Below the pieces are notes generated by a model, which was not told the DNA's origin, searched no databases, and saw nothing but the letters and a program-made list of their open reading frames with translations. Shown here piece after piece: positions 8,712 to 14,305 of a stretch of DNA of 15,371 nt. A program made the position numbers and the translations under genes. Position 1 is the first letter of the stretch. Each line of letters opens with the position of its first letter. The stretch lies in NCBI GenBank assembly GCA_958453305.1, contig CAUDXH010000030.1, forward strand, positions 1 to 15,371, given 5' to 3'. The DNA is from an uncultured Bacteroides sp. (lineage in GTDB: Bacteria > Bacteroidota > Bacteroidia > Bacteroidales > Bacteroidaceae).

Positions 8712-9752
8712 ATGCAGGAAATAAACAGAACAGAAATAGCGACCTTAGGTGAGTTCGGCCTCATTAAACATCTAACGAAGGATATCGAGTTAAAAAATCC
8801 GGAAACCCAATATGGTGTGGGAGACGATGCAGCCGTATTGGAATTTAAAGATAAAGAGGTATTGGTGACCACAGACTTACTGATGGAAGGGGTACATTTT
8901 GATTTGGTTTATACCCCATTGAAACATTTGGGATATAAATCGGCCATCGTAAACTTCTCGGACATTTATGCTATGAATGGTACTCCAAAACAAATCACAG
9001 TTTCTATCGCACTGTCCAAACGCTTTTGTATTGAAGATTTAGAACAGTTCTATGATGGGCTAAAACTGGCTTGTGAACTACACCATGTAGATATTGTGGG
9101 TGGAGATACAACTTCATCCGTAACCGGGCTCGCCATCAGTATTACTTGCATAGGTGAAGCGGACAAGGACAAAGTGGTTTATCGCAACGGCGCACAAGAT
9201 ACAGACTTGATTTGTGTCAGCGGTGACTTGGGAGGAGCTTATATGGGACTTCAACTTCTAGAGCGTGAAAAGGCTGTTTTCCAAGGAGAAAAAGAAGCAA
9301 ATCCGGATTTTTCCGGAAAAGAATATATTTTGGAACGTCAGTTAAAGCCTGAAGCACGTAAGGATATCATTGAGAAACTGGCAAAAGCGGGAATCAAGCC
9401 CACCGCTATGATGGATATTTCCGACGGCCTTTCTTCGGAACTGCTACATATATGCTCACAAAGCGATACCGGCTGTCGCGTTTACGAAGAAAGAATTCCC
9501 ATTGATTACCAAACGGCTGTAATGGCGGAAGAGCTGAATATGAATGTGACAACATGTGCTTTAAATGGTGGTGAGGACTATGAGCTATTATTTACTGTAC
9601 CTTTAACAGAGCATGAACGAGTTTCGGCTATAGAGGGTATAAAAGTGATTGGTCACATCACCAAACCGGAGCTGGGATGTGCCCTGATTACCCGTGACGG
9701 ACAAGAGTTTGAGCTGAAAGCGCAAGGTTGGAATCCACTAAAAGAAAAATAA
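8712..9752 (+). CDS. thiL: Thiamine-monophosphate kinase
   Basis: A 346-residue ATP-dependent kinase that converts thiamine monophosphate to thiamine diphosphate, the last step of cofactor synthesis. It belongs to the PurM/SelD-like fold family. The metal/ATP-binding motifs are all present: YGVGDDAAVL (34-43), VTTDLLMEGVHF (52-63), NFSDIYAMNG (81-90), VGGDTTSS (129-136), SGDLGGAYMGL (170-180), MDISDGLSSEL (234-244) and the late GGEDYELLFT. Start: ATG at 8712, 4 nt after the phosphorylase stop, so it is translated from the same messenger. Last gene of the operon, followed by a strong terminator. No thiamine riboswitch is seen near it, so transcription follows the sppA promoter. Confidence 0.95.
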   Translation: MQEINRTEIATLGEFGLIKHLTKDIELKNPETQYGVGDDAAVLEFKDKEVLVTTDLLMEGVHFDLVYTPLKHLGYKSAIVNFSDIYAMNGTPKQITVSIALSKRFCIEDLEQFYDGLKLACELHHVDIVGGDTTSSVTGLAISITCIGEADKDKVVYRNGAQDTDLICVSGDLGGAYMGLQLLEREKAVFQGEKEANPDFSGKEYILERQLKPEARKDIIEKLAKAGIKPTAMMDISDGLSSELLHICSQSDTGCRVYEERIPIDYQTAVMAEELNMNVTTCALNGGEDYELLFTVPLTEHERVSAIEGIKVIGHITKPELGCALITRDGQEFELKAQGWNPLKEK

Positions 9753-9764
9753 TTTTAATTAAAC

Positions 9765-9809
9765 AACACTGATAATAAGCACCTTATGTTTTTATCAGTG
9801 TTTTTTTTT
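9765..9809 (+). terminator. Rho-independent terminator of the sppA-thiL operon
   Basis: An 11-bp perfect stem, AACACTGATAA (9765-9775) with TTATCAGTGTT (9792-9802), is followed by an unbroken T run to 9809. The loop can fold further through ATAAG/CTTAT. It begins 13 bases after the thiL stop. Confidence 0.92.
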
Positions 9810-9817
9810 AGAAATAG

Positions 9818-9848
9818 TTTGTAGTTTAAAAAAGTTTCACTACCTTTG
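9818..9848 (+). promoter_or_regulatory. Promoter of tRNA-Phe
   Basis: TTTG (9818-9821) and TACCTTTG (9841-9848) with a 19-bp spacer are a full match to the Bacteroides housekeeping promoter, about 20 nt before the mature tRNA 5' end. Confidence 0.8.
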
Positions 9849-9869
9849 CAACCGCAAACGAGAAACAAT

Positions 9870-9942
9870 GGTGCCATAGCTCAGTTGGTAGAGCAAAGGA
9901 CTGAAAATCCTTGTGTCCCCGGTTCGATTCCTGGTGGCACCA
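9870..9942 (+). tRNA. tRNA-Phe (anticodon GAA); integration target
   Basis: A 73-nt cloverleaf. The acceptor stem is GGTGCCA (9870-9876) with TGGCACC (9935-9941) and discriminator A at 9942. The D stem is GCTC/GAGC, and the anticodon stem AAGGA/TCCTT carries anticodon GAA at 9903-9905. The T loop is TTCGATT (9923-9929). CCA is not encoded. The T stem CCCGG/CCTGG contains a C51-U63 mismatch. An integrase gene starts about 250 bp downstream and reads away, so the 3' half of this gene is presumably the attachment core. Confidence 0.96.
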
Positions 9943-10164
9943 CTTTTTAAGAAGGCAAAACGATGTAAATCCCTGAATTTCAAAGAAGTTTGGGGATTTT
10001 TCTTTTCCAAGAGTAAGCAAAATTAGTGGGATTGAAGCAAACTATACGTCCTTATTCAAGGGACTGTTTTCAAAAGCCCGAAATGTTCCACTGCGAGGTA
10101 TTTACTTCATTCTTTTACAGCACGTTGCACTATTTTACATAACAGGGTTCTCGGTTCGATTTCC
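9921..10164. other. Probable left attachment region (attL) of the integrated element
   Basis: This gene-free stretch joins the tRNA 3' end to the integrase gene. The core is inferred to lie in the T arm/acceptor 3' half (about 9921-9942). Beyond it are a small imperfect hairpin at 10048-10064 and two AAGCAAA copies (from 10014 and 10036), which might be recombinase or Xis contacts. A 10-bp copy of the tRNA T-arm sequence lies at 10152-10161. The true boundary needs the far end of the element, which is outside the window. Confidence 0.5.
9967..10006 (+). terminator. Possible terminator after tRNA-Phe
   Basis: AAATCCC (9967-9973) can pair with GGGATTT (9993-9999) across a 19-nt loop, and the stem runs into a T-rich tail to 10006. 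It would stop tRNA transcription before the element's integrase. The stem is short and the loop long, so confidence is moderate. Confidence 0.45.
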
Positions 10165-10172
10165 TAACTTTG
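10165..10172 (+). promoter_or_regulatory. Candidate -7 box of the integrase promoter
   Basis: TAACTTTG matches TAnnTTTG exactly, 21 bp before the integrase ATG. No convincing TTTG lies at the expected -33 spacing, so the promoter may be weak or activator-dependent. Confidence 0.5.
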
Positions 10173-10193
10173 TATCATTAAAAATCGAGCCGT

Positions 10194-11411
10194 ATGGAAA
10201 GAAAAAGATTCAGCGTGTTGTTCTTCATCAAGCGTAGCAAACTGTTAAAAAACGGGGAAGCACCCGTGCGTGTGCGTGTCACTTATGACCGCCTATACGT
10301 GGAACTTCAACTAAAGCGGAGCGTAAAAGTCCCACTTTGGTCACAGGAAAAAGAGAAATCGACAGGCAAAGACCGCAATTCCGTGGAACTAAACCATTAC
10401 ATTGACGCCCTGCGTGTGAAATTCTATCAGATTTACCAAGACTTGGAACTGGAGGGAAAGATTATCTCCGCACGTGCCATAGTGAACCGCTATCAGGGAA
10501 AGGACGAGACTTTCAAGACATTGTATAATGTATTCAAGGAACACAACGACAACTGCCGGAAGCTAATCGGGACGGACTATGCCGACATCACCGTAAGACG
10601 TTACGACAATTGCCTTAAATACCTCATGGAACTGGTTAAACGGGATTACAAGGTAGATGATATGTTACTGCGTGAGGTAAACGGGGAACTGGTACGCAAA
10701 TTCGATTTATACCTAAAGACGGAGAAGCATTGCGCACAGAATACCGTTATCCGGTACATGAAATGTTTTAAGAAAGTGATAAACCTTGCCATTGCCAACG
10801 AGTGGCTGACAAAGAACCCGTTTGCCGGAATCAAGTTTCACGAGGTGGAGGTAAACAAACAGTTCCTAAGCCAAGCCGAGATAAACCGGATATGGCAGAA
10901 AGAGTTCAGGATTGAACGGCTGGAACTGGTACGGGATGTCTTTATCTTCTGCGTATATACCGGGCTGGCATTCATAGACGTGTATAACTTGCGCCCCGAA
11001 CACGTTTCAGAGGACAGCAACGGCAACCTGTGGATAGTGAAACCCCGTGAAAAAACAAACAACCTCTGTAACATCCCGCTTTTGAGCATTCCCAAACAGA
11101 TACTTGAAAAGTATAAGGATAACCCCTACTGCATGGATAAAGGAACTTTGTTGCCCGTTCCCTGCAATCAGAAGATGAACAGCTACCTGAAAGAGATTGC
11201 CGACCTGTGCTGTATTAAAAAGAACCTGACCACGCACACAGCCCGGCACAGTTTCGCTTCGGTTATCGCACTGGCTAACAACGTGTCACTGCCGAACGTG
11301 GCTAAAATGCTGGGGCATTCATCCACCCGAATGACGCAGCATTATGCGAAAGTATTAGACCAAACGATACTAAGGGATATGCAAGCCGTTGAGAAACAGC
11401 TATCCGTATAA
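10194..11411 (+). CDS. Tyrosine recombinase / integrase of the mobile element
   Basis: A 405-residue site-specific recombinase that should integrate and excise the element at tRNA-Phe. Layout: an N-terminal arm-binding-like region (about 1-90), a helical SAM-like core-binding domain (about 105-205) and a C-terminal catalytic domain (about 225-395). Catalytic residues seen are the beta-strand lysine region REKTNN (K287), HTARHSFAS (H348, R351), LGHSS (H375) and the nucleophile in TQHYAKV (Y384). In the usual TGLR motif this protein reads TGLAFIDVYNL, with Ala259 where Arg I should be. Loss of Arg I is known in the Bacteroides IntDOT group, so the enzyme is probably active. It reads away from the tRNA, has a -7 box just upstream and ends in a strong hairpin. 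Closest type: integrases of Bacteroides mobilizable/conjugative elements. Confidence 0.95.
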   Translation: MERKRFSVLFFIKRSKLLKNGEAPVRVRVTYDRLYVELQLKRSVKVPLWSQEKEKSTGKDRNSVELNHYIDALRVKFYQIYQDLELEGKIISARAIVNRYQGKDETFKTLYNVFKEHNDNCRKLIGTDYADITVRRYDNCLKYLMELVKRDYKVDDMLLREVNGELVRKFDLYLKTEKHCAQNTVIRYMKCFKKVINLAIANEWLTKNPFAGIKFHEVEVNKQFLSQAEINRIWQKEFRIERLELVRDVFIFCVYTGLAFIDVYNLRPEHVSEDSNGNLWIVKPREKTNNLCNIPLLSIPKQILEKYKDNPYCMDKGTLLPVPCNQKMNSYLKEIADLCCIKKNLTTHTARHSFASVIALANNVSLPNVAKMLGHSSTRMTQHYAKVLDQTILRDMQAVEKQLSV

Positions 11412-11419
11412 CCACGAAG

Positions 11420-11463
11420 AAGCCAGCAACACGGTTTTCAAGAAAACGTGATTGCTGGCTTTT
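11420..11463 (+). terminator. Terminator of the integrase gene
   Basis: AAGCCAGCAA (11420-11429) pairs with TTGCTGGCTT (11452-11461). The stem continues inward through CACG/CGTG and TTTTC/GAAAA with one bulge on each side, about 19 bp in all, ending in a short T tract at 11460-11463. It lies between convergent genes and could work in both directions. Confidence 0.85.
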
Positions 11464-11538
11464 AATCAAACAATATAGAAAACAAGACAGCTATATTTCA
11501 ATACTTCAATATTTCAAGAAAGCAAGACATCAATAAAA

Positions 11539-11565
11539 CAAGATTTCATGTTTTCAAGATTTCAT
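11539..11565. repeat. Direct repeat CAAGATTTCAT x2
   Basis: Two identical 11-bp copies at 11539-11549 and 11555-11565, 16 bp start to start, lie in the AT-rich stretch after the minus-strand HTH genes. The second copy overlaps the stop codon of the last HTH gene. Looser relatives (ATTTCAAG, CTTCAATA) lie just upstream. They could be protein-binding sites or low-complexity sequence. Confidence 0.55.
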
Positions 11566-11843
11566 TTTCTGTAATGTCTTTCCAGCAGGTCTAAAATCTC
11601 GCTTTCACGATAGATGATTTTTCCCGGAAGCTGCACGTAGCCCAGCAGCCCCGTGTCCCTGTAATCCTGCAACGTCCGTTTGCTGATGCAAAGCCGCCTG
11701 CACACCTCATCACCCGTCAGGTAGTGTTCACCGTTCAATACCGGGCGATAGTTCATTACCACGTACTCCACGTTTTCCAGCACCCTGTCGAGGGAGGAAA
11801 ACAGTACCAGCGTGGTTTCGGAATCTTTCGTTATCAAATCCAT
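11562..11843 (-). CDS. Excisionase-like helix-turn-helix protein A
   Basis: A 93-residue basic protein whose C-terminal two-thirds is a MerR/excisionase-type winged HTH of the HTH_17 kind: YLTGDEVCRRLCISKRTLQDY followed by RDTGLLGYVQLPGKIIYRESEILDLL. The N-terminal 35 residues are probably a helical dimerisation segment. Proteins of this type act as excision directionality factors in Bacteroides elements (for example the small Xis2c/Xis2d proteins of CTnDOT); that role here is inferred. Start: ATG at 11843, 4 nt after the stop of its upstream neighbour, with which it forms a two-gene minus-strand operon. The two products are paralogues sharing the CR-L-x-x-S-x-RT-x-Q-x-YRDTG pattern. The gene converges on the integrase. 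Confidence 0.88.
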   Translation of the reverse strand: MDLITKDSETTLVLFSSLDRVLENVEYVVMNYRPVLNGEHYLTGDEVCRRLCISKRTLQDYRDTGLLGYVQLPGKIIYRESEILDLLERHYRK

Positions 11844-11847
11844 ACGC

Positions 11848-12135
11848 CTACTTTTTAGAATTGTCCCTTACTTGGTCGAGCAGAAAGGCTTCCACGTCCG
11901 AAGCCTTGTAGTAAATCTTATTGTTAATCTGCGAATAAGGCAGTTTTCCCGTATCACGGTAAGTCTGCATCGTCCGGGCTGAAACGTTCAGCAAACGGCA
12001 AGTCTCGCAGTTATCCAGCCACTTGTCACGCTTCCTGCGTAAAGGCACGCAGAGCGCATCCACACGACCCACAAAATTTTCAAACCTCTGTTTCCATAGT
12101 TCAAACGTTTTCTTTTCAATCGTCACTATTTCCAT
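11848..12135 (-). CDS. Excisionase-like helix-turn-helix protein B
   Basis: A 95-residue basic DNA-binding protein. Its N-terminal helical part (MEIVTIEKKTFELWKQRF) is followed by a winged HTH, CRLLNVSARTMQTYRDTGKLPYSQ, and the wing NNKIYYKASDVEAFLLDQ. The reading frame stays open to 12369, but the upstream part looks non-coding, and the ATG at 12135 gives the size normal for the family. It is first in a minus-strand operon with its paralogue 4 nt downstream. A -7 type box lies about 50 bp upstream, and phased 12-bp repeats lie beyond that, which the protein itself might bind. Likely role: excision factor and/or repressor of the divergent operon (inference). Confidence 0.88.
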   Translation of the reverse strand: MEIVTIEKKTFELWKQRFENFVGRVDALCVPLRRKRDKWLDNCETCRLLNVSARTMQTYRDTGKLPYSQINNKIYYKASDVEAFLLDQVRDNSKK

Positions 12136-12182
12136 AACCGATATATTTATTCTTGTCAATACTCCGTTTTTCTTCACTGGTG

Positions 12183-12190
12183 CAAATATA
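12183..12190 (-). promoter_or_regulatory. Candidate -7 box for the minus-strand HTH operon
   Basis: Read on the minus strand this is TATATTTG, an exact match to TAnnTTTG, about 48 bp before the start codon at 12135. No TTTG is found at the right -33 spacing. Confidence 0.45.
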
Positions 12191-12218
12191 TAAGGCTGAA
12201 TGACAGGTTGTTTCTTCC

Positions 12219-12257
12219 TGTCCGCAAATGACCTTACGTGTCCGAAAATGTCCACCG
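12219..12257. repeat. Phased direct repeats TGTCCG(C/A)AAATG
   Basis: TGTCCGCAAATG (12219-12230) and TGTCCGAAAATG (12239-12250) differ at one base and start exactly 20 bp apart. A third TGTCC begins at 12249, 10 bp further. The spacing places the sites on the same face of the helix, as for cooperative binding by a small DNA-binding protein. They sit just upstream of the minus-strand -7 box. Confidence 0.7.
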
Positions 12258-12346
12258 CCAACCCAACAACAACACGAAAGAAATGAACCGATAACAAAAA
12301 ACCTGTTTTTTCTCCACTCCCTAAATAAGTAAGGTAATGAACACAA

Positions 12347-12424
12347 AGCCGTTTTCCATTTGCCGACATTAATTTGGCGCAGAGCGAAGCAAAGCGATTC
12401 CAAACGGCTGACGCTTTGTTTTTT
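12347..12424 (+). promoter_or_regulatory. Two mutually exclusive hairpins, the second terminator-like
   Basis: AGCCGTTT (12347-12354) pairs with AAACGGCT (12402-12409). CAAAGCG (12390-12396) pairs with CGCTTTG (12412-12418), followed by T6 (12419-12424). The second arm of the first pair lies in the loop of the second, so only one can form (or a pseudoknot). This is the geometry of an attenuator. The terminator-like hairpin ends about 50 bp before the HTH gene start. Confidence 0.5.
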
Positions 12425-12447
12425 ACCGATTTTTCTTATTTTATTTG
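12415..12447 (+). promoter_or_regulatory. Possible promoter of the plus-strand element operon
   Basis: TTTG (12415-12418) and TTTATTTG (12440-12447) are 21 bp apart; the second box differs from TAnnTTTG at one base. The leader would be about 20-25 nt. The -33 box would overlap the terminator-like hairpin. Confidence 0.35.
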
Positions 12448-12474
12448 TGGTGCTAATTCAAAAAACAAGCACCT

Positions 12475-12783
12475 ATGAACAATCCTTTCGAAGAAATTTT
12501 CAAGCGGCTGGAGAACATCGAAAAGATGATTGCCCCGGTCACGGGCGCACAGCCCGAAGAACGGCAGGACGGAAAAGAGCCTGTGTTAGTCAAAATATCC
12601 GTTGCCAGCGGCATAACCGGGTATTCGGTCAATTACCTGTATCATTTAGCCAGCAAGGGGATGATACCGTGTGTCAAGCGTGGGCGTACCCTGCGTTTCG
12701 ACATGGAGGAACTCAAAAAGTGGATGCAGCAGCAGTATGTCCCGGCTTCTAACAGACTTCCCGATGAAAAAGAAAAGAAGTGA
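12475..12783 (+). CDS. Small HTH DNA-binding protein, first gene of the replication operon
   Basis: A 102-residue protein with a short coiled-coil-like N-terminus (NPFEEIFKRLENIEKMI), a hydrophilic linker, then a MerR/excisionase-type HTH: VKISVASGITGYSVNYLYHL and the wing GMIPCVKRGRTLRFDMEELKKWM. It resembles the small DNA-binding proteins placed before the ATPase and primase genes in NBU-type Bacteroides elements (Orf2x position), which take part in excision. Start: ATG at 12475. It overlaps the next gene by 20 bp, so the two are probably translationally coupled. It is distinct in sequence from the two minus-strand HTH paralogues. The precise function (excision factor, origin binder or operon regulator) cannot be decided from sequence. 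Confidence 0.88.
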   Translation: MNNPFEEIFKRLENIEKMIAPVTGAQPEERQDGKEPVLVKISVASGITGYSVNYLYHLASKGMIPCVKRGRTLRFDMEELKKWMQQQYVPASNRLPDEKEKK

Positions 12784-13996
12784 TGAAACACGGCATATCG
12801 AGGGCTGGCAGTCCAAGAACGAGCGCATCGAAAGCCTGTTGAACGTCCTGTATGATTTCCGGTTCAACACCGTAAAGAGCCGGACGGAATACCGGGCTGC
12901 GGGTTCTTCGGACTTGTACCAGCCCGTTACAAAATTCGCCCTGAACACTTTCAGGCGCAGGCTGGACGCAACGGCTGACATTGCCACCTCGACCGACAAC
13001 ATACGCATGATACTGGAAAGCGACTTCGCAAGAAAGGCTCACCCCATACAGGAGTATTTCAATGCCCTGCCCTTACTGAATCCTGCCGAACACGGGCATA
13101 TCGGCAGGCTTCTGAACACGGTACAGGTAGCCAACCCCGGCAAATGGGAGGAATATTTCACGAAATGGCTTATCGGTGTGGTAGCCAACGCGATGAACGA
13201 CACAGGGTGTCAGAACCATACCTGTTTGGTGCTGACCGGGGACAGGCAGGGGCAGTTCAAATCGTGGTGGCTGGACAACCTTTGCCCGACACCGCTTAAG
13301 AACTACCTGTTCACCGGGAAGATAGACCCGCAGGGCAAAGACATCCTGACACTGATAGCCGAATACCTGTTCATCAACATTGACGACCAGCTAAAGGAAC
13401 TCAACAAGCAGAACGAGAACGCATTGAAGAACCTTATCACCACCCCGGCGGTGAAGTACCGCAGACCGTATGATATTTACATAGAGGAATACCCCCACCT
13501 CGCCAGCTTCATGGCTTCGGTGAACGGCAACGAGTTCCTGACCGACCCGACAGGCAGCAGGCGTTTTTTGCCGTTCGAGGTGCTGCACATAGACAAGCCC
13601 ACGGCAGAAAGCATCCGCATGGATAACGTCTATTCCGAAATTATGTACCTGTACCGTCAGGGCGTGCGCTACTGGTTCAATGATGCGGAGATTGAAGAAC
13701 TGCACCTGACAAATGCGGAATTTGAGGTACAGACAATCGAGTTTGAGATGCTGACACAATACTTTGAGAAGCCGACAGAGGAGGAAGAAGCCCTGTTCTT
13801 CATGACAACGGCACAGGTACTCGCATACCTGCGTAATATATCCCCCGTCCAGCTATCCGAAAAAAGGCTGGGCGAATCATTGCGGAAAATCGGTTTCAAG
13901 CGGGTACAGAAGCGCATCAACAACAACCATTATCCGGTATATGGGTACAGGATAAAGCCCGTTCCGGCTTCCCGTACAGGGGATGATTACGGGTAG
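12764..13996 (+). CDS. VapE/VirE-type P-loop ATPase, putative element helicase
   Basis: A 410-residue protein of the virulence-associated-protein-E type, P-loop ATPases related to replicative helicases that are found with primases in Bacteroides elements and phage satellites. An N-terminal helical region (1-110) leads to the motor: HTCLVLTGDRQGQFKSWWL (152-170) at the Walker A place, INIDDQL (204-210) as Walker B, YRRPYDIYIEEYPHLASF (232-249) and the arginine-bearing TDPTGSRRFLPFEV (260-273). The C-terminus (about 320-410) resembles the small domain (DUF3874-like) seen behind this motor in Bacteroides proteins. Walker A is irregular: Phe replaces the last Gly of GxGK(S/T), although K166-S167 are kept. 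Start: ATG at 12764, inside the HTH gene; the frame is open further up, but that part is the HTH gene in another frame. Probable role: replication of the excised element (inference), by analogy with NBU1 Orf3. Confidence 0.85.
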   Translation: MKKKRSDETRHIEGWQSKNERIESLLNVLYDFRFNTVKSRTEYRAAGSSDLYQPVTKFALNTFRRRLDATADIATSTDNIRMILESDFARKAHPIQEYFNALPLLNPAEHGHIGRLLNTVQVANPGKWEEYFTKWLIGVVANAMNDTGCQNHTCLVLTGDRQGQFKSWWLDNLCPTPLKNYLFTGKIDPQGKDILTLIAEYLFINIDDQLKELNKQNENALKNLITTPAVKYRRPYDIYIEEYPHLASFMASVNGNEFLTDPTGSRRFLPFEVLHIDKPTAESIRMDNVYSEIMYLYRQGVRYWFNDAEIEELHLTNAEFEVQTIEFEMLTQYFEKPTEEEEALFFMTTAQVLAYLRNISPVQLSEKRLGESLRKIGFKRVQKRINNNHYPVYGYRIKPVPASRTGDDYG

Positions 13997-14305
13997 AACC
14001 GGAATGTAGTAGCTTCTACATATTGTTTGATACATACATAACAATTTAATAAACAATAGTTTACCAATTATGTAGTATGAAGTAAGATAGAATCCCAAAC
14101 TTTTGGAAAATCCGGGAAAAAGAAAAAACGGCAATATAATATATAGAATATATTTATTCCTTTTTTAAAGGATAAATAATTACTATGTTACTACATGTAC
14201 TACAATCCGTTGAAAAAGAAAAAGATAGATGTAGTAGTGTCCCGTGCTTCTTCTTACTCGCTTCTTGCTTCATTATTACTATCGTTAAATAAAAAAATAA
14301 AGATT
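13997..14305. other. Candidate replication origin or control region of the element
   Basis: A 309-bp gap between the ATPase and primase genes. TGTAGTA occurs at 14005-14011, 14071-14077 and 14230-14236, and inverted as TACTACA at 14189-14195 and 14198-14204. Four of the five extend to ATGTAGTA. A very AT-rich block (about 14133-14190) lies among them, with the palindrome AATATAT-AGA-ATATATT (14138-14154) and CCTTT-TTT-AAAGG (14159-14171). Iterons plus an easily melted segment next to helicase and primase genes is origin-like. The primase frame is open through 14195-14305, but that translation is low-complexity. Confidence 0.5.

Larger units (their letters stand above)
12136..12474. other. Divergent control region between the two HTH operons
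   Basis: A 339-bp gene-free region. From left to right it holds a minus-strand -7 box (12183-12190), phased TGTCC-type repeats (12219-12257), two overlapping inverted repeats (12347-12418), a T run and a plus-strand promoter-like sequence before the ATG at 12475. The density of signals suggests that it controls the choice between excision/replication and quiescence of the element. Confidence 0.6.

Noticed and set aside
12136..12369. N-terminal extension of the minus-strand HTH gene to 12369
   Set aside because: The extension crosses a -7 box and the phased repeats, and does not look like protein. The ATG at 12135 gives the normal size.
12360..12752. 130-codon plus-strand frame overlapping the small HTH gene
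   Set aside because: It is a shadow of the HTH gene; its translation is Arg-rich without any family pattern and it runs through the hairpins.
12671..12763. N-terminal extension of the VapE gene
   Set aside because: This part lies entirely inside the HTH gene in another frame; the ATG at 12764 gives a sensible coupled start.
14195..14305. Longer primase starting at 14195
   Set aside because: It would add 37 low-complexity residues running over the repeat cluster. The ATG at 14306 begins the recognisable domain. Not fully excluded.
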